NCBI RefSeq assembly: GCF_014195635.1
Contig: NZ_JACICC010000002.1
Location: 1-64,000, forward strand
Direction of reading: 5' to 3'
DNA from: Pseudochelatococcus contaminans
GTDB taxonomy: Bacteria > Pseudomonadota > Alphaproteobacteria > Rhizobiales > Beijerinckiaceae
Length of the DNA: 64,000 nt
Numbering within the stretch: position 1 is the first letter of the stretch; every line of letters starts with the position of its first letter. The notes below the pieces were generated by a model that did no database searches, had not been told where the DNA came from, and saw only the letters and a list, made by a program, of their open reading frames with translations. A program made the translations under genes and the position numbers. Shown here piece after piece: positions 48,388 through 58,321 of the stretch.

Positions 48388-51315
48388 CTATGCCGCCGCC
48401 GATGTCGCACCGAGGAAGCGGCGAGCGTCGTGCGCCGTCATGGCGTTACCGAAGGCAAAGCCCTGCGCATAGCGGCAGCCGAGATCTGCCAGCGAGGACG
48501 CGCCGGTTTCATTTTCCACACCGTCGGCAATGATATCCATGTCCAGATCCTGCGCCAGCGTGATGATGGAGCGCAGCATGCCGGGACGAGAACCATCGCC
48601 AAGATCGCGCACGAAAACACGATCGGCCCGCAGCGTATCGAACGGCAGATACCGCATCTGCGACAGCGCGAAATAGCCGGTGCCGAAACCGTCGAGCACG
48701 AGTCCCGCACCGAGCTGGCGCAAACGGATCAGCATCTGGGCGGCGAACTCGGGATTCTCGGTCAACATCGCTTCCCGGAAGCCGAGCTTCAGCGACTGCG
48801 GACGCACGGCATGTGCCGACAGCACGCGTTTGACATCGGCGATAAACTCATGGCGCAGCAGCCGCGCGCTGAACAGCGTCAGAGTGGCGAAAATCGGCGG
48901 TTCAACCTCAAGCGCCATTTGCCACGTTGCCAACTCGCGGGCCGTGCGTTCAAGCGCATATTGCCCGATCTCGCCAATAATGCCGATATCCTCTGCGACC
49001 GGCACAAACTCATCGGCCTCAAGCCGCCCAAGTCGCGGATGATCCCAATAGGGGCGAACGTCGAAGCCGGCGATGGTGCGATCATCGAGACTGACGATGG
49101 GCTGGAAGATGAGGCGGATTTCATGCCGCTCGATAGCACGCCGCAGATCGCCCTCAAGCGCCAGCCGCGCAAGGCGCTGGGCGCTCATGCCCGGGCGGAA
49201 CACCTCGATGCGATCTCCGCCGTGCTGCTTGGCGTTGAGCATGGCGATTTCGGCATTCTTGACCATCCCCCCCTCGCCTTCGGCCGCCTGCGCGCCATAA
49301 AGAGCAATGCCGATGGACGCCTTGAGGAAGATTTCCCTGTCGCCAAAGCTGACAGGAGTCGCAATTGATCGCCGCACCATATCCGCGAAGGCGATGATGC
49401 GCTCCGGCTCCGTCTCGGACATCAGGATGACGCCCCATTCGTCGCCGCCGAAGCGGGCAATCGTGTCCTGCGGGCGCAACAAACGTCCCAGCCGGCGCGA
49501 TAACGTCAGCATGATCGAGTCGGCGGCAGTCGGCCCCACGGCTTCCACCACCTCCCGGAAACCATCGAGATCGATGTAGATCACCGTGGGCCGGATGGAT
49601 GGCGTCTGAGCCGCGAACACCAGCGCCGACTCCAGCCTGTCCTGCAAAAGCTGACGATTAGGCAGCCCGGTGAGGGAATCGTGCACGGCATCGAACAACA
49701 AACGTTCTTCGGCGTTGCGCGCATCGGTCACATCCGCCAGCACGCCGACAACGCGAATGACCTCGCCATCGGCGCCCACCACCGGGCGCGCCCGCAGATT
49801 GAACCAGAAATATTGCCCATCTGCCGCCCGCAGCCGGAAGTCCAGCGTCAGCCGGCCGCGACGCTGCTCAAGTACCGTATCGAGAGTGCCGCGAAACCGA
49901 TCCCGGTCGAACGGATGCATCGCATCGACAAACTTGCCGATTGATCCGTCCAGCGCCCCACGCGCAAGCAGCAGCAGGCTTTCCAGTTCCTCACCCACAT
50001 GAATACGATCGGCGCTGACATCCCAATCGAACACCACATCGCCGGATCCGGCCAGCGCCAACGCCCGGCGTTCCGTGTCCGACACCAGCCCCTGCGCCAG
50101 CGCGCCTCCGGCAAAGGCGTGCTGGACCACAGTGAAACCGATCAGCAGCACGATCAGCACAAGCCCGCCCATCAGCGCCGATGGCACCAGATCACGCGTC
50201 AACTGCCCGTTGATCGTCAGGCTCGCCGCCGTCACCCATACCAGCAGCAGGAACCACGTCGGGATCAGCATCACCGCGCGGTCATAGCCGTGGCTGGCAA
50301 GATGTACGACGAGGATGAAGCCGATTCCGGCCACCACCGCGATGGAAATGCGCGCAACCCCCGCCGCAACGGGCGCATCGAATGCCGCCAGGCCGACCAG
50401 CGCACCGAGAAACACCAGCCACGCCAAGGTGAAGTGGCTGTAGCGCACATGCCAGCGGCTGAGGTTGAGATAGGCGAACAGAAACACCAGCAAGGTCGCA
50501 GCCAGCACCGCCTCCGCAGCGGCGCGATAAACCATGTTGGTGGATGGCGCTATGGGGAATAGCTGCTGGAAGAAACCGAAATCGATACACGCATAGGCCA
50601 GCACTGCCCAGGCCAGAGCCGCGGCGGCGGGGAAGATCACCGCCCCTTTCACCACGAAGACGACAGTGAGAAACAATGCCAGCAGCCCGGCGATGCCGAT
50701 AATGATGCCTTTATAAAGCGTCAGCCCGTTGGTCTTGGCCTTGTAGGCCTCCGGCTCCCAAAGGTAGAGCTGCGGCAGGCCCGAGGATCGCAATTCGGCG
50801 ATAAAGGTGACAGTGGAACCGGGATCGAGCGTGATGTTGAAGATATCGGCCCCGGTGGCCTCCTGCCGCTCCGGGCGGATGCCCTGACTCGCGGTGATCG
50901 CCGCGATGCGTGACGAGCCCAGATCCGGCCAGATCATGCCGGAACCCACCAGCCGGTAATGCGGCGCAACCAGTATGCGTTCAAGCTGCTCGTCGGTGTC
51001 GTTGGTGAGCGCGAACACGATCCAGTCCGGCCGGGTGCCCCCTTCGCGCGCGCGCACGGCAACGCGGCGGACGATACCGTCCGATCCCGGCGCGGTTGAT
51101 ATCTGGATGAGATCGCTTTCCGCCTTGTGGTGCTGGACGATGGACGTCAGATCGATGGCCAGCGCATCCGGCGCGACCCGCACGGGTTCGACAGCCGACG
51201 CCTGATGCATCAGCCCGGAAGCGAAAAAAACCATCGTCGCCAGAAGAAAAACGCGGATCACAAACAACGCACAGATCTCGTTATCTAAAGCCGCTTCCGA
51301 AAAAGCACGAACCAC
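48388..51315 (-). CDS. Membrane GGDEF/EAL protein with degenerate active sites
   Basis: 975 residues. A signal/anchor segment near residues 20-42, a periplasmic 7TMR-DISM extracellular-like domain (about 45-195), seven or more membrane helices (about 205-400), a PAS domain (about 430-540), GGDEF (about 555-710) and EAL (about 725-970). The cyclase motif is GGDEW, and the EAL motif is replaced by FDVR, with DGFGTGY and ADGVE at later sites. This suggests a sensor or c-di-GMP-binding scaffold more than an active enzyme. Start is uncertain; a GTG at 51,258 would begin the signal peptide directly. Confidence 0.85.
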   Translation of the reverse strand: MVRAFSEAALDNEICALFVIRVFLLATMVFFASGLMHQASAVEPVRVAPDALAIDLTSIVQHHKAESDLIQISTAPGSDGIVRRVAVRAREGGTRPDWIVFALTNDTDEQLERILVAPHYRLVGSGMIWPDLGSSRIAAITASQGIRPERQEATGADIFNITLDPGSTVTFIAELRSSGLPQLYLWEPEAYKAKTNGLTLYKGIIIGIAGLLALFLTVVFVVKGAVIFPAAAALAWAVLAYACIDFGFFQQLFPIAPSTNMVYRAAAEAVLAATLLVFLFAYLNLSRWHVRYSHFTLAWLVFLGALVGLAAFDAPVAAGVARISIAVVAGIGFILVVHLASHGYDRAVMLIPTWFLLLVWVTAASLTINGQLTRDLVPSALMGGLVLIVLLIGFTVVQHAFAGGALAQGLVSDTERRALALAGSGDVVFDWDVSADRIHVGEELESLLLLARGALDGSIGKFVDAMHPFDRDRFRGTLDTVLEQRRGRLTLDFRLRAADGQYFWFNLRARPVVGADGEVIRVVGVLADVTDARNAEERLLFDAVHDSLTGLPNRQLLQDRLESALVFAAQTPSIRPTVIYIDLDGFREVVEAVGPTAADSIMLTLSRRLGRLLRPQDTIARFGGDEWGVILMSETEPERIIAFADMVRRSIATPVSFGDREIFLKASIGIALYGAQAAEGEGGMVKNAEIAMLNAKQHGGDRIEVFRPGMSAQRLARLALEGDLRRAIERHEIRLIFQPIVSLDDRTIAGFDVRPYWDHPRLGRLEADEFVPVAEDIGIIGEIGQYALERTARELATWQMALEVEPPIFATLTLFSARLLRHEFIADVKRVLSAHAVRPQSLKLGFREAMLTENPEFAAQMLIRLRQLGAGLVLDGFGTGYFALSQMRYLPFDTLRADRVFVRDLGDGSRPGMLRSIITLAQDLDMDIIADGVENETGASSLADLGCRYAQGFAFGNAMTAHDARRFLGATSAAA

Positions 51316-51410
51316 CTTGTCGAACGGAATTGCGACGAAATAGCAGACTTACCGGACACCAGCCCTTCCGTTAGCACGGCAGGGACGGCAACGCCATGGC
51401 CGTTTCCGGC

Positions 51411-52010
51411 TCATGGGCTGTAGCGACGCATGAACTCATCCTTCAGCATGGCATACAGGAAATGATCTTCCCATACGCCAGCTATACAAAGATACTCTCT
51501 AGCATATCCCTCCCGCACGAAACCGACTTTTTCGAGGAGGCCGATGGATGGCCTGTTGATGGGCAGGCACGATGCCTCGATCCGGCGCAGGCCAAGCGAA
51601 CTGTAAACGAAATGCGACGCTGCGATCACCGCCTTCGTCATGTATCCCTGACAGGCGTAACGCTCGCCCATCCAGTAGCCGAGGGTGCAGGTCTGCACCA
51701 CGCCGCGCCGCACAGGGCCAAGCGTCAGTCCGCCCATCAATGCGCCGTCTTCCTCGCGAAACAGGAAAAACGGATAGGATGCATCACGCGCCACGTCCTC
51801 CTCATACCACGCGATGCGGCGGCGAAAAGCCGGGCGGGTCAGATCGTCCGGAGGCCAGGTCGGCTCCCATCGCTCCAGAAATGAGCGGCTTTCCTCACGA
51901 ATGGCTGCCCATGCCTCGAAGTCGCGCATCTGCGGGATGCGCAGATGAATGCCCGCGCCGCGCACGAAAGGAGACTGACTGCCAGCAGTGGAAAACTGGA
52001 ACCACGTCAT
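51411..52010 (-). CDS. GNAT acetyltransferase (RimJ/RimL type)
   Basis: 199 residues. LRIPQMRDFEAWAAIREESR, LGYWMGERYACQGYMTKAVI (acetyl-CoA-binding motif region) and INRPSIGLLEKVGFVREGYA are typical of the RimJ/RimL N-terminal protein acetyltransferase group. It follows the M16 peptidase gene by 3 bases and is probably in its operon, as commonly seen in Hyphomicrobiales. Confidence 0.9.
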   Translation of the reverse strand: MTWFQFSTAGSQSPFVRGAGIHLRIPQMRDFEAWAAIREESRSFLERWEPTWPPDDLTRPAFRRRIAWYEEDVARDASYPFFLFREEDGALMGGLTLGPVRRGVVQTCTLGYWMGERYACQGYMTKAVIAASHFVYSSLGLRRIEASCLPINRPSIGLLEKVGFVREGYAREYLCIAGVWEDHFLYAMLKDEFMRRYSP

Positions 52011-52013
52011 GCG

Positions 52014-53294
52014 TCAACCTTCCCGCAGCAGGCGCGGAATCACGCCCGCCCTCCTGAGGACACCGGAGACGGGGCCAACGGATACGAAGGTCGGCGCGGA
52101 CTTCATCAACTCACTTCCCACGAATCGCACGTCACTGCTGGTTACATCGTCAAGCTTGGCGACAACTTCCTTGTGCGGCAAGACTTTTCCCAGCGACAGC
52201 ACCTGCCGCGCAATCTGATCCGCGCGCGCTGCCGGGGATTCCAGCGCCGAGAGATAAGACAGCTTCAACTGCGCACGGGCGCGGTCTACCTCCTTGTCGG
52301 AGGCTTGCTCCGCCGCCTCGCGCAGGCAACCCAGCATCACGGGCAGCAATTCGCCGACATCAGCGGGCGCTGTGCCCGCAGACATGCCGAACACGCCAGC
52401 ATCTGAAAAACCCCAGTGGAAAGCATCGACGGAATAGGCCAGCCCGCGTTGCTCACGCACCTCCTGAAACAGCCGCGACGACATGCCGCCCCCGAGAAGA
52501 TGCGCGAAAACCTGCATCGCATAAGCCTCGTGCGCCAGAAAAGGCATGCCGCGATAGCCCACGAGCAGGTGCGTTTGCTCCAGGCTGCGACGCAGCCGCT
52601 TCTCACTACCGCAGTAAACGGCGGGTTGCGGAGCCTCCGGCGCACCGGCGGGAATTGCTCCGAACAGCTTGCGGGCGAGCGCTTCCACCTGCGCATGATC
52701 CACCGCGCCGACAGCAGCAACGACCATGCGCGACGCGCGATAGTTGCGGGCAAGATAGGCCAGAATCGCCTCGCGGCTGAAGCCGTTCACAGACTCCGGC
52801 GTACCGAGAATGGAGCGTCCCAGCGCCTGCCCTGGAAAAGCCGACTCCAGAAAAAGGTCCGTCGCCAGTTCGTCCGGCATGTCCTCGATGGAGCCGATTT
52901 CCTGCAGGATAACGTTTTTTTCCCGTGCCAGCTCATCCGGATCGAAAACGGAGTTGGTCAGGATATCGGCCAGAATATCCATGCCGAGCGCCACATCCTC
53001 GCCCATGATGCGGACGGTGTAGGACGTATGCTCGACGCCGGTTTCGGCGTTCAGGTCGCCGCCGGCCGATTCAATCGTCTCGACGATGGTGCGGGCGTCG
53101 CGGGTGGCCGTGCCTTTGAAGGCCATATGTTCCAGGAGATGCGACAGGCCGTGTTCGTCCGCTCGCTCGTGCCGCGCGCCGGCGCCGATCCAGACGCCAA
53201 GCGCCGCAGTCGCGACATGAGGCATGACCTCGGTGACGATCCGCAACCCGTTGTCGAGCGCGGAAAGGCGAACACGCCCGCTGCCGTCCGGCAT
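52014..53294 (-). CDS. M16-family zinc metallopeptidase
   Basis: 426 residues from ATG 53,294 (MPDGSGRVRLSALDNGLRIV), which lies 7 bases after the threonine synthase stop; the open frame extends upstream but only into that gene. The HLLEH metal site is at 52-56 and the distal Glu in EKNVILQEIGSIEDM about 75 residues later. Related to the mitochondrial processing peptidase beta subunit. GGGMSSRLFQEVREQRGLAY is the usual C-terminal motif. Confidence 0.93.
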   Translation of the reverse strand: MPDGSGRVRLSALDNGLRIVTEVMPHVATAALGVWIGAGARHERADEHGLSHLLEHMAFKGTATRDARTIVETIESAGGDLNAETGVEHTSYTVRIMGEDVALGMDILADILTNSVFDPDELAREKNVILQEIGSIEDMPDELATDLFLESAFPGQALGRSILGTPESVNGFSREAILAYLARNYRASRMVVAAVGAVDHAQVEALARKLFGAIPAGAPEAPQPAVYCGSEKRLRRSLEQTHLLVGYRGMPFLAHEAYAMQVFAHLLGGGMSSRLFQEVREQRGLAYSVDAFHWGFSDAGVFGMSAGTAPADVGELLPVMLGCLREAAEQASDKEVDRARAQLKLSYLSALESPAARADQIARQVLSLGKVLPHKEVVAKLDDVTSSDVRFVGSELMKSAPTFVSVGPVSGVLRRAGVIPRLLREG

Positions 53295-53301
53295 TCTGCG
53301 A

Positions 53302-54705
53302 CTACTTGCCCGCGCGCGCATGTTGGCGAATGAAGCTTTCCACTTTGGCCTGATCGTTGGGGAGAACCACCGTACGCTCTTGCCGCTCGAACAGATCCGC
53401 CAGATGCGGCGGCAAATGCGGGTGGACGCCGGTGGCCCGCTCGACGAGCGCCGGGAACTTGGCCGGATGGGCTGTCGCCAGCGCCACGACCGGCGTCGAC
53501 GGATCGCTCTCCAGCGCCCGGCGTCCGGCGCGAACGGCAATGGCGCTGTGCGGATCGAGCACATAGCCTGTGCCGCGCCACGTGGCGGCGATCTCTTCCT
53601 CAGTCTGTTCCTGCGACACGGCGGAGGCATCGAACTCGCTGCGGATACGGGTCAGCGCTTCATTCTCGATGGTGAAGGCGTGGGACTGGCGCAGCTGGTC
53701 CATCGCGCGCCGCACGGCTGCACTGTCGCGGCCGAAAGCATCGAACAACAACCGCTCGAAGTTAGAGGAGATCTGCACATCCATCGACGGAGCGGATGTA
53801 GGCGTGACCTCGCGCAGGTCATACCGCCCTGTTTCCAGCGCGCGGACGAGGATATCGTTGACGTTGGTCGCAACATGCAACCGCCCGACAGGCAGGCCCA
53901 TGCGCTTGGCCACGTAGCCCGCCAGCACGTCGCCGAAATTGCCGGTGGGCACGGCGAACGACACCGGGCGATGCGGGCTGCCTAGCGAGATACCGGCAGT
54001 AAAGTAATACACCGTCTGCGCGATGATGCGCGCCCAGTTGATCGAGTTCACGCCCGAGAGCGCCAGTTCGTCGCGCACCTTGTGATCGTTGAACAGTGCC
54101 TTGAGCATGTTCTGGCAATCGTCGAAGGTGCCTTCCAGTGCAATGGCATGGACGTTGGGAGCGTCGACCGTCGTCATCTGCCGGCGCTGCACGTCCGACA
54201 CCCGGCCCTGCGGGTAAAGAATGAAAATATCGACCTGATCCAGCCCGCGGAAAGCCTCGATGGCCGCGCTGCCCGTGTCGCCCGAGGTTGCGCCGACGAT
54301 GGTGGCACGCGCGCCGCGCTGTTTCAGCGCGTGGTCCATCAGCCGCCCAAGAAGCTGCATCGCCACGTCCTTGAACGCAAGCGTCGGGCCGTGGAACAGT
54401 TCGAGCAGGAACAGGTTGTCGTCGAGTTGCACCAGCGGGCAAACAGCGTCGTACCGGAAGGTGGCATACGCCTCGCGGATCATGGCGGCGAGCGTATCAG
54501 CGGGAATTTCGCCTCCGGTCAGCGCACCGATGACATGCTGTGCAATCTGCTCGTAGCTCTGCCCGGCCCAGCCCGCGATGGTTGGGGCGTCGAACACGGG
54601 AAACTCGCGCGGTACATAAAGTCCACCGTCACGCGCCAGCCCTGTGAGCATGGCGTCGGTGAAGCTGATTTCCGGCGCTTCTCCGCGTGTCGAAATGTGC
54701 AGCAA
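53302..54705 (-). CDS. thrC: Threonine synthase
   Basis: 467 residues from a TTG at 54,705 (LLHISTRGEAPEISFTDAML), 4 bases after a GGAGGG; an ATG or other start further upstream adds 17 non-conserved residues. The pyridoxal-phosphate lysine is Lys112 in PTLAFKDVAMQLLG, with ATSGDTGSAAIEAF and PTGNFGDVLAGYVAKRMGLP also present. It converts O-phosphohomoserine to threonine. The non-ATG start is inferred. Confidence 0.95.
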   Translation of the reverse strand: MLHISTRGEAPEISFTDAMLTGLARDGGLYVPREFPVFDAPTIAGWAGQSYEQIAQHVIGALTGGEIPADTLAAMIREAYATFRYDAVCPLVQLDDNLFLLELFHGPTLAFKDVAMQLLGRLMDHALKQRGARATIVGATSGDTGSAAIEAFRGLDQVDIFILYPQGRVSDVQRRQMTTVDAPNVHAIALEGTFDDCQNMLKALFNDHKVRDELALSGVNSINWARIIAQTVYYFTAGISLGSPHRPVSFAVPTGNFGDVLAGYVAKRMGLPVGRLHVATNVNDILVRALETGRYDLREVTPTSAPSMDVQISSNFERLLFDAFGRDSAAVRRAMDQLRQSHAFTIENEALTRIRSEFDASAVSQEQTEEEIAATWRGTGYVLDPHSAIAVRAGRRALESDPSTPVVALATAHPAKFPALVERATGVHPHLPPHLADLFERQERTVVLPNDQAKVESFIRQHARAGK

Positions 54706-54838
54706 GGAACCCTCCCCGGTCGTTAGCCATAACGGCATGCGCCGCGCAGTCCTCATCTACGCCGTCATTTCAGGCGTGACAAGGACTGTCTTGCATCTCT
54801 CCCAAACCTTCATGCGCCAGACGGGTGCGTCCAGCGCA

Positions 54839-56596
54839 TCACGGCTTCACCCCCGGGCGGTGAATGGCCACGGGCTCATCCGCGAGCGCGTCGGGGGCGT
54901 CGGGGCCAGGATCGTCGGGGGCATGGGCGAGCGGGAAAACCACCGTCTGACCGTCCTCTTGCTGCTCGGCGACGTTTACCTGCACCGGAGTATCCACGAT
55001 CGCAGCAACGGCAGTGGAACCGGCAGGCGGCACAATGTCCTCTGGCAGAGGCTCTGCCGGCAACGGCGGCTGGGGAGCCGGAGCTTCAGGCAACGCCGTT
55101 TGCGGTACAGCTTCAACAGGCGTCTCTATAGTTTCGGTGAAGACCGCCGCGGGCTCCTCCACAACGGGCGTCACGACCTCGGAAGGCTCATGCGTCGATG
55201 CGACGGTCGCCACGCCCGCAATCGCGGCGGCGGGGGCCGCGAGCACCGTGGCATCACGCTCGTTATCGGTTGCGCTCTCGGTTTCTTCCTGCGGAAGCTG
55301 CGTGTCATCGCCGATCTGCTCGACCGGCGCGCTCCACCGGAAGGCGTCGAGACGCCCCGACACCGGCGACACCGGCAGCCAGGTTTCCGAAACCATGCCG
55401 TCCGCAATCCACGCAGGATCGCGCGGGGCGCGGGACGCGCGGCCGATCCACTCTCGCCATTCGCCGGCAGTGCCATGCTCCGCTTCGGCGATATCGGCCA
55501 TTAGCAGGCATGTGCGCACGGTCGGATGATCGTCCAGCAGCGGCGCGATGGCCTGACGCGCCCTGTCGAAATCCCGCACCTCAAGCGCGGCAGCGGCCTT
55601 CAACAAACGCGATTCCGGATTGTTCGGCGCGATGCGAGCCAAAGTTTGCGCGCGTTCCAGACGGTCGCGGGCGGAATCGCCGGGGCGCAGATCGAGATAG
55701 GCGCTGGCGATGTCGGGATGCGGCGACAGCTTCCATGCCGCCTCCAGAATCCGCGCTGCCTTGCGCAGATTCCCCTCGCGCGACAGCAAACGGCCCGCCA
55801 GCACGGCGGCGGGAACCAGATCGGGCGCCAGCTTCACCGCTTCGCGGGCTTCGCGCGTGGCTTCCTGCGGGTCGCTGTTCTGATGTGACAGGGCGTTGGC
55901 GGTCAGCAGCACGGCGCGCAGGCGCTTCGCTGTATCGCGGCCAATGGCCTTTTGCCGCGACTGGCGTTCGAGCGTCGCCAGAGCACCGCGCCAGTCCTGA
56001 TCGGCAGATTGATATTCCAGCACGGCCTCGCTGGCCCAGGTCACCTTCGGCGCAAGTTCGCTGGCGCGCAGCGCATAAGCGCGCGCGGCCGCATCATCGC
56101 CCTTGCGGCGTGCCTCCACAAAGAGACCGCGCAGGCCCAGCACGCGCGTCTCGGATGTTTCGAGCATTTCCGTGAAGGCTGTCTCCGCCCCGGCGCGGTC
56201 GCCGGACATCTGCGCCGCCTGCGCCTTCAGCAGCAACGTCAGTGGCTCGCGGCCAAGCAGTCTTTCCGCCTCGGTGGCATGACGCCGCGCGCCGGGAGAA
56301 TCGCCGGTGCCCACGGCGATCAGCCCGCGCGACACAGACGTAAACCCCTTGGCGCGGCGACGTGCGCGGGACGAGAGGGAAATCGCGCCCGGCAGCCCGA
56401 AGACATAGCGGAACAAGCCCCACAGAACCACGACCGCCACCGCGATCGCGCCAACAGCGGCCAGCGCGACGACCACCGAGGTCTCGATGCGGTAGCCCTG
56501 CCAGACGACAGAGACATCGCCGGGCCGGTCCGCCAGCCAGCTTATCCCGAGCGCGATCAGGCCCAGAGCGATGATGAATCCGACAATGCGCAGCAT
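54839..56596 (-). CDS. hemY: HemY-like membrane TPR protein
   Basis: 585 residues from ATG 56,596 (MLRIVGFIIALGLIALGISW). Two N-terminal membrane helices, a HemY_N domain (SRARRRAKGFTSVSRGLIAV, GDSPGARRHATEAERLL) and TPR repeats to about residue 400. The last 180 residues are Pro/Glu/Ala-rich and disordered. It belongs to the proteobacterial HemY family of the haem cluster, unrelated to protoporphyrinogen oxidase. Four bases separate it from the Mic60 gene. Confidence 0.88.
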   Translation of the reverse strand: MLRIVGFIIALGLIALGISWLADRPGDVSVVWQGYRIETSVVVALAAVGAIAVAVVVLWGLFRYVFGLPGAISLSSRARRRAKGFTSVSRGLIAVGTGDSPGARRHATEAERLLGREPLTLLLKAQAAQMSGDRAGAETAFTEMLETSETRVLGLRGLFVEARRKGDDAAARAYALRASELAPKVTWASEAVLEYQSADQDWRGALATLERQSRQKAIGRDTAKRLRAVLLTANALSHQNSDPQEATREAREAVKLAPDLVPAAVLAGRLLSREGNLRKAARILEAAWKLSPHPDIASAYLDLRPGDSARDRLERAQTLARIAPNNPESRLLKAAAALEVRDFDRARQAIAPLLDDHPTVRTCLLMADIAEAEHGTAGEWREWIGRASRAPRDPAWIADGMVSETWLPVSPVSGRLDAFRWSAPVEQIGDDTQLPQEETESATDNERDATVLAAPAAAIAGVATVASTHEPSEVVTPVVEEPAAVFTETIETPVEAVPQTALPEAPAPQPPLPAEPLPEDIVPPAGSTAVAAIVDTPVQVNVAEQQEDGQTVVFPLAHAPDDPGPDAPDALADEPVAIHRPGVKP

Positions 56597-56600
56597 GGGC

Positions 56601-58196
56601 TCAGCCCCCCTGTCCGGACGTCGCCGGCAACGCTTCGAGCGCCTTGATCTGCTGGTTGATGAGGCTGGACAGCGCCGTTTCCGCAGCCGCGCGCTTTTCC
56701 AGCGTTTCGCCCAGCGCCTGCGTATGCGCCCGCGCCTGCTCCGGCAGGTTGCGCCATGCGGCAAGGGCCGCGGCGGTATCGTTGCGGCGCAACGCAGCCT
56801 CGACCTGCCCGGCAACATCCGAAGATGACGGCTCGCCATCCACCGAGCTGATGCGCACGATCCGCGATGCGCTGGCCGCCAACCGCTCAACGATGCCCGC
56901 GTCAGGCGGCAACTCCTCGATGGGGAAGGAAGCCGAAGCGTTCGAGAACGACGCTGCAAGCGATGCCGGCACCGCGACGCCGTTGGCCGCGCCATGCAGC
57001 GGCGAGAGGGACGTGGCGTCGATGCCAAGCCGCGTCAAAGTATCCAGCTCCGCCGTGTAGTTCTGGCCACGGGTGAGCGCGGAGGCCAGCCGCTCCAGCA
57101 CCGCAAGACGGGTGACGATGACGACCCGCTGGCCAAGCGCGGCAGTGACCGCCTGCTCCCGGCGCTCGGTTTCCGCAACCGCCCCCTCGGTGGCGGCGAC
57201 GCGGGTGGCAAGCCGCGCGATCTCACCGGCCTGCGTATCGGCAGCGGCGGCAAGGCGATCCAGATCTATGCCGCCGATTTTCGTGCGCACTGTCTCCTCA
57301 AGCCCCGTAAGGCGCTGGTTCAGACTGGCGCCCTCGCCCAGCGCCTGCTTGATGCGGGCGGGGTCCAGCTCCGTAATGGTCTGCTCGACAGTGCCGATGC
57401 GCTCACCGACAGCGGCAACCTGCCGGCCGATTTCCTCTTTTTCGAGGCCGAATGCGTCACTGAAACGGGTCACATCCGCACGAAGCGCATCGACGGTTTC
57501 ATTGTCCGCTCCGGATGGGCTCGCGGACACATCGTCCGTGCGGCGGGCCAGCTCTTCAAGCTGCCGTTCCAGCGTGGCCACGCGGTCGACGACGGCAGCG
57601 TGGAGCGTGCCTGTTTCCTGAGCCACGCGCGCCGCAGCCGTTTCCTCGATGGCTGCGATACGCTGTTCCTGTTGCGCCTGCGGCCCAAACAGATAAGGCA
57701 CAGCCGCCGAGACGCCCGCGCCTGCAATACCGCCGGCGATCAGCGCGATGAGCACGCCGCCAAGGCTGCTGCGGGGAGCGGGAGCCGATGCAGGCGGAGG
57801 TGGAGGCGGTGGAGGTGGCGGCTCTGCACCGCCGTTACCCGCGCCATACCCCGCTTCCTGCCGCGTGGCGGCGTTATCCTGAGGGGAGGCTTCTTCTTCG
57901 ATAACGGTCTGCCGGCCAGCGTCTTCCGCTGGAACATCGTCGGGCGTCAGGGGCGCGGTCCCGGATGTTTCCGGCGCGGAGTCCACGGGCGCTTCAGATA
58001 CGGCAGCAACTGTTTCCTCGGCGGGCGCGGCGTCCGCAGGCGCGGGATCGGCAACGGGTGTCGAATCGGGCGATCCTTCATCCGGCTTCGCGGACGGCGT
58101 CACGGTGACGGACAGGGGCTTCTGATCCAGCGTCACGGGTTCGCGGCGGGGCCTCGAACGGCCTGAGCCGACGCTGCCGGAGTTCTCATCGGTCAT
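56601..58196 (-). CDS. Mitofilin/Mic60-like inner-membrane protein
   Basis: 531 residues. Disordered acidic N-terminus, a polyproline stretch, one membrane helix (about 150-170, GVLIALIAGGIAGAGVSAAV), a long coiled coil (about 180-350) and a C-terminal mitofilin-like helical region (AALAAWRNLPEQARAHTQAL). Alphaproteobacterial Mic60 shapes inner-membrane folds and is encoded between hemD and hemY, exactly as here. Confidence 0.88.
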   Translation of the reverse strand: MTDENSGSVGSGRSRPRREPVTLDQKPLSVTVTPSAKPDEGSPDSTPVADPAPADAAPAEETVAAVSEAPVDSAPETSGTAPLTPDDVPAEDAGRQTVIEEEASPQDNAATRQEAGYGAGNGGAEPPPPPPPPPPASAPAPRSSLGGVLIALIAGGIAGAGVSAAVPYLFGPQAQQEQRIAAIEETAAARVAQETGTLHAAVVDRVATLERQLEELARRTDDVSASPSGADNETVDALRADVTRFSDAFGLEKEEIGRQVAAVGERIGTVEQTITELDPARIKQALGEGASLNQRLTGLEETVRTKIGGIDLDRLAAAADTQAGEIARLATRVAATEGAVAETERREQAVTAALGQRVVIVTRLAVLERLASALTRGQNYTAELDTLTRLGIDATSLSPLHGAANGVAVPASLAASFSNASASFPIEELPPDAGIVERLAASASRIVRISSVDGEPSSSDVAGQVEAALRRNDTAAALAAWRNLPEQARAHTQALGETLEKRAAAETALSSLINQQIKALEALPATSGQGG

Positions 58197-58321
58197 GAAG
58201 CTGTTCCTCCCTGCTGTCCTGTCGCAACGTCGAAAGGCGATAAATTGAGCCTGAAACCAACGTCATGAAGGTGAAGCCATCATGACTGCCTCGCCCCCCG
58301 TTCTTATCATCCTCGCGGCCT

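Noticed and set aside
48430-49368. 312-residue plus-strand frame
   Set aside because: Antisense to the EAL domain region of a well-supported gene.
56994-58166. 390-residue plus-strand frame
   Set aside because: Antisense to the Mic60-like gene; composition typical of a shadow frame.
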